From positions 1-6,791 of the forward strand of contig JAEZEK010000284.1 in NCBI GenBank assembly GCA_023417735.1: 6,791 bases of DNA. The letters are read 5' to 3'. The notes beneath the pieces are model-generated. The model ran no database searches. It was not told the origin of the DNA and saw only the letters and a list, made by a program, of their open reading frames with translations. Shown here one piece after another: positions 5,737 to 6,791 of the stretch (position 1 is its first letter; each line of letters starts with the position of its first letter). Position numbers and translations under genes: made by a program. This stretch comes from Pseudomonadota bacterium (GTDB taxonomy: Bacteria > Pseudomonadota > Alphaproteobacteria > Rhizobiales > Afifellaceae).

Positions 5737-6201
5737 ATGAAAACCTATTCCGCGAAGCCGGCGGAGGTCGAGAAGAAGTGGATTCTCATCGACGCCGAAG
5801 GGCTCGTCGTCGGCCGGCTTGCGACGCTCGTCGCCAACCGTCTGCGCGGCAAGCATAAGCCGACCTACACCCCGCATGTCGATTGCGGTGACAACGTCAT
5901 CGTCGTCAATGCCGACAAGGTCGTCTTCACCGGCGCCAAGCTCGACCAGAAGAAGTACTACCGCCACACCGGCTATCCGGGCGGCATCAAGGAGCAGACC
6001 GCTCGCAAGGTGATCGAGGGCCGCTTTCCGGAGCGCGTCGTCGAGAAGGCGGTGGAGCGCATGGTCCCGCGCGGCCCGCTCGGCCGGCAGCAGATGAAGA
6101 ATCTGCGCGTCTATGCCGGCGGCGAGCATCCCCACACGGCGCAGCAGCCCGAGGTGCTCGACGTCGCCGCCCTCAACAAGAAGAACGCACGGAGCGCCTG
6201 A
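5737..6201 (+). CDS. rplM: 50S ribosomal protein L13
   Basis: L13 is an early-assembling large-subunit protein bound to 23S rRNA. The 154-residue product is full length for alphaproteobacteria. It shows [20 protein letters not shown] at the N-terminus, [29 protein letters not shown] (24-52), the basic RHTGYPGG region (76-83) and the signature [16 protein letters not shown]...[11 protein letters not shown] (102-132). The ATG at 5737 has AGAGG six bases ahead. The frame stays open back to 5605, but that stretch overlaps the promoters and does not resemble L13. rpsI follows two bases after the stop, the standard bacterial pairing. Confidence 0.99.
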   Translation: MKTYSAKPAEVEKKWILIDAEGLVVGRLATLVANRLRGKHKPTYTPHVDCGDNVIVVNADKVVFTGAKLDQKKYYRHTGYPGGIKEQTARKVIEGRFPERVVEKAVERMVPRGPLGRQQMKNLRVYAGGEHPHTAQQPEVLDVAALNKKNARSA

Positions 6202-6203
6202 CC

Positions 6204-6677
6204 ATGGCACAGACCCTCCAGGATCTCGGGGCGCTCGCCACCGAAACCGCCGCGCCGGAAGCCCCGGTGCACGTCCAGAAGCTCGACGCCCACGGCCGCG
6301 CCTATGCCACCGGCAAGCGGAAGGACGCCGTCGCCCGCGTCTGGGTGAAGCCGGGCACCGGCCGCATCATCGTCAACGAGAAGGACTACACCGAGTATTT
6401 CGGCCGTCCCGTGCTCCAGATGATCATCCAGCAGCCGATCCTGCTCACCAACCGCGACGGCCAGTACGACATCATGGCGACCGTCTCCGGCGGCGGCCTT
6501 TCGGGCCAGGCCGGCGCGCTGCGCCACGGCCTCTCCAAGGCGCTGACGCATTACGAGCCGGAGCTGCGCCCGGTGCTGAAGAAGAACGGCTTCCTGACGC
6601 GCGACCCGCGCGTCGTGGAGCGCAAGAAGTACGGCCGGGCCAAGGCGCGCCGGAGCTTCCAGTTCTCCAAGCGCTGA
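6204..6677 (+). CDS. rpsI: 30S ribosomal protein S9
   Basis: S9 sits in the head of the small subunit, and its C-terminal tail reaches the P-site tRNA. The 157-residue product has an N-terminal extension of about 28 residues, rich in Ala, Glu and Thr, common in alphaproteobacteria. The conserved core then runs from [26 protein letters not shown] (33-58) to the family signature [19 protein letters not shown] (96-114) and the basic tail ending in the invariant SKR. GGAG (6191-6194), inside the end of rplM, lies nine bases before the ATG. It is co-transcribed with rplM and followed by a strong terminator. Confidence 0.99.
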   Translation: MAQTLQDLGALATETAAPEAPVHVQKLDAHGRAYATGKRKDAVARVWVKPGTGRIIVNEKDYTEYFGRPVLQMIIQQPILLTNRDGQYDIMATVSGGGLSGQAGALRHGLSKALTHYEPELRPVLKKNGFLTRDPRVVERKKYGRAKARRSFQFSKR

Positions 6678-6699
6678 TCGCGCACGCAGCGCAAGCATT

Positions 6700-6731
6700 C
6701 GGGCGGGCCGTCGGCCCGCCCGTTTTCTGTT
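6700..6731 (+). terminator. Intrinsic terminator of the rplM-rpsI operon
   Basis: CGGGCGGGCC (6700-6709), loop GTC, then GGCCCGCCCG (6713-6722) form a perfect 10-bp all-G/C stem, followed at once by TTTTCTGTTT. It begins 22 bases after the rpsI stop codon, a textbook rho-independent terminator. Confidence 0.92.
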
Positions 6732-6779
6732 TGCGGGCATGCGTTCCTGCGGCATCATCCCTGGTCGGGAGGGACTCCG

Positions 6780-6791
6780 ATGCCCATGCTC
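6780..6791 (+). CDS. Start of an unidentified gene, cut by the right edge
   Basis: ATGCCCATGCTC (Met-Pro-Met-Leu) is preceded at six bases by GGGAGGG (6767-6773), a strong ribosome binding site. A weak promoter-like pair, TTTGCG (6730-6735) and CATCAT (6753-6758) with 17-base spacing, lies between the rpsI terminator and this start, so the gene may have its own promoter. Four codons are too few to identify the product. In several rhizobia the next gene after rpsI is argC, but nothing here tests that. Confidence 0.5.

Overview
The window reads as chromosomal DNA of a GC-rich alphaproteobacterium, most likely of the Rhizobiales (Hyphomicrobiales). The evidence is the strong G/C bias at third codon positions, an L13 protein of 154 residues, an S9 protein with the N-terminal extension usual in this class, a rhizobial-type ferrochelatase, and CoA-metabolism genes next to rplM-rpsI. 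The taxonomy is an inference from protein style and gene order. Nearly all of the window is coding, and the longest gap between genes is about 220 bases. I see no tRNA, rRNA, CRISPR array, insertion sequence, prophage or plasmid signal.

Left part (1-2300), minus strand: an SPFH/band 7 (stomatin/QmcA-like) membrane protein that runs off the left edge lies downstream of hemH, the ferrochelatase that makes protoheme. hemH very probably starts at a GTG at 2083 behind a perfect AGGAGG, not at the longer ATG.

Middle (2306-3760), plus strand: a single gene for an acetamidase/formamidase-family hydrolase with a clear twin-arginine export signal, so it probably acts in the periplasm. Its stop codon overlaps that of the converging CoA-binding gene in a shared CTAG. 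A 10-bp hairpin just beyond, inside the opposing gene, probably ends its transcript.

Right-middle (3757-5586): a minus-strand pair joined by a GTGA start/stop overlap, namely a crotonase-fold protein that lacks both catalytic glutamates and a CoA-binding Rossmann protein. A PaaI-type hotdog thioesterase is transcribed away from them across only 55 bases. All three belong to acyl-CoA-related families.

Right end (5587-6791): an AT-richer regulatory patch with a perfect 7-bp inverted repeat and two candidate sigma-70 promoters, then the rplM-rpsI ribosomal protein operon, a strong intrinsic terminator, and the ribosome binding site and first codons of a further plus-strand gene.

The window is mostly ordinary housekeeping sequence, and I found no credible new multi-gene system. 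The points most worth a second look are the catalytically altered crotonase homologue, the operator-like palindrome upstream of rplM, the exported amidase, and the terminator embedded in an opposing gene.
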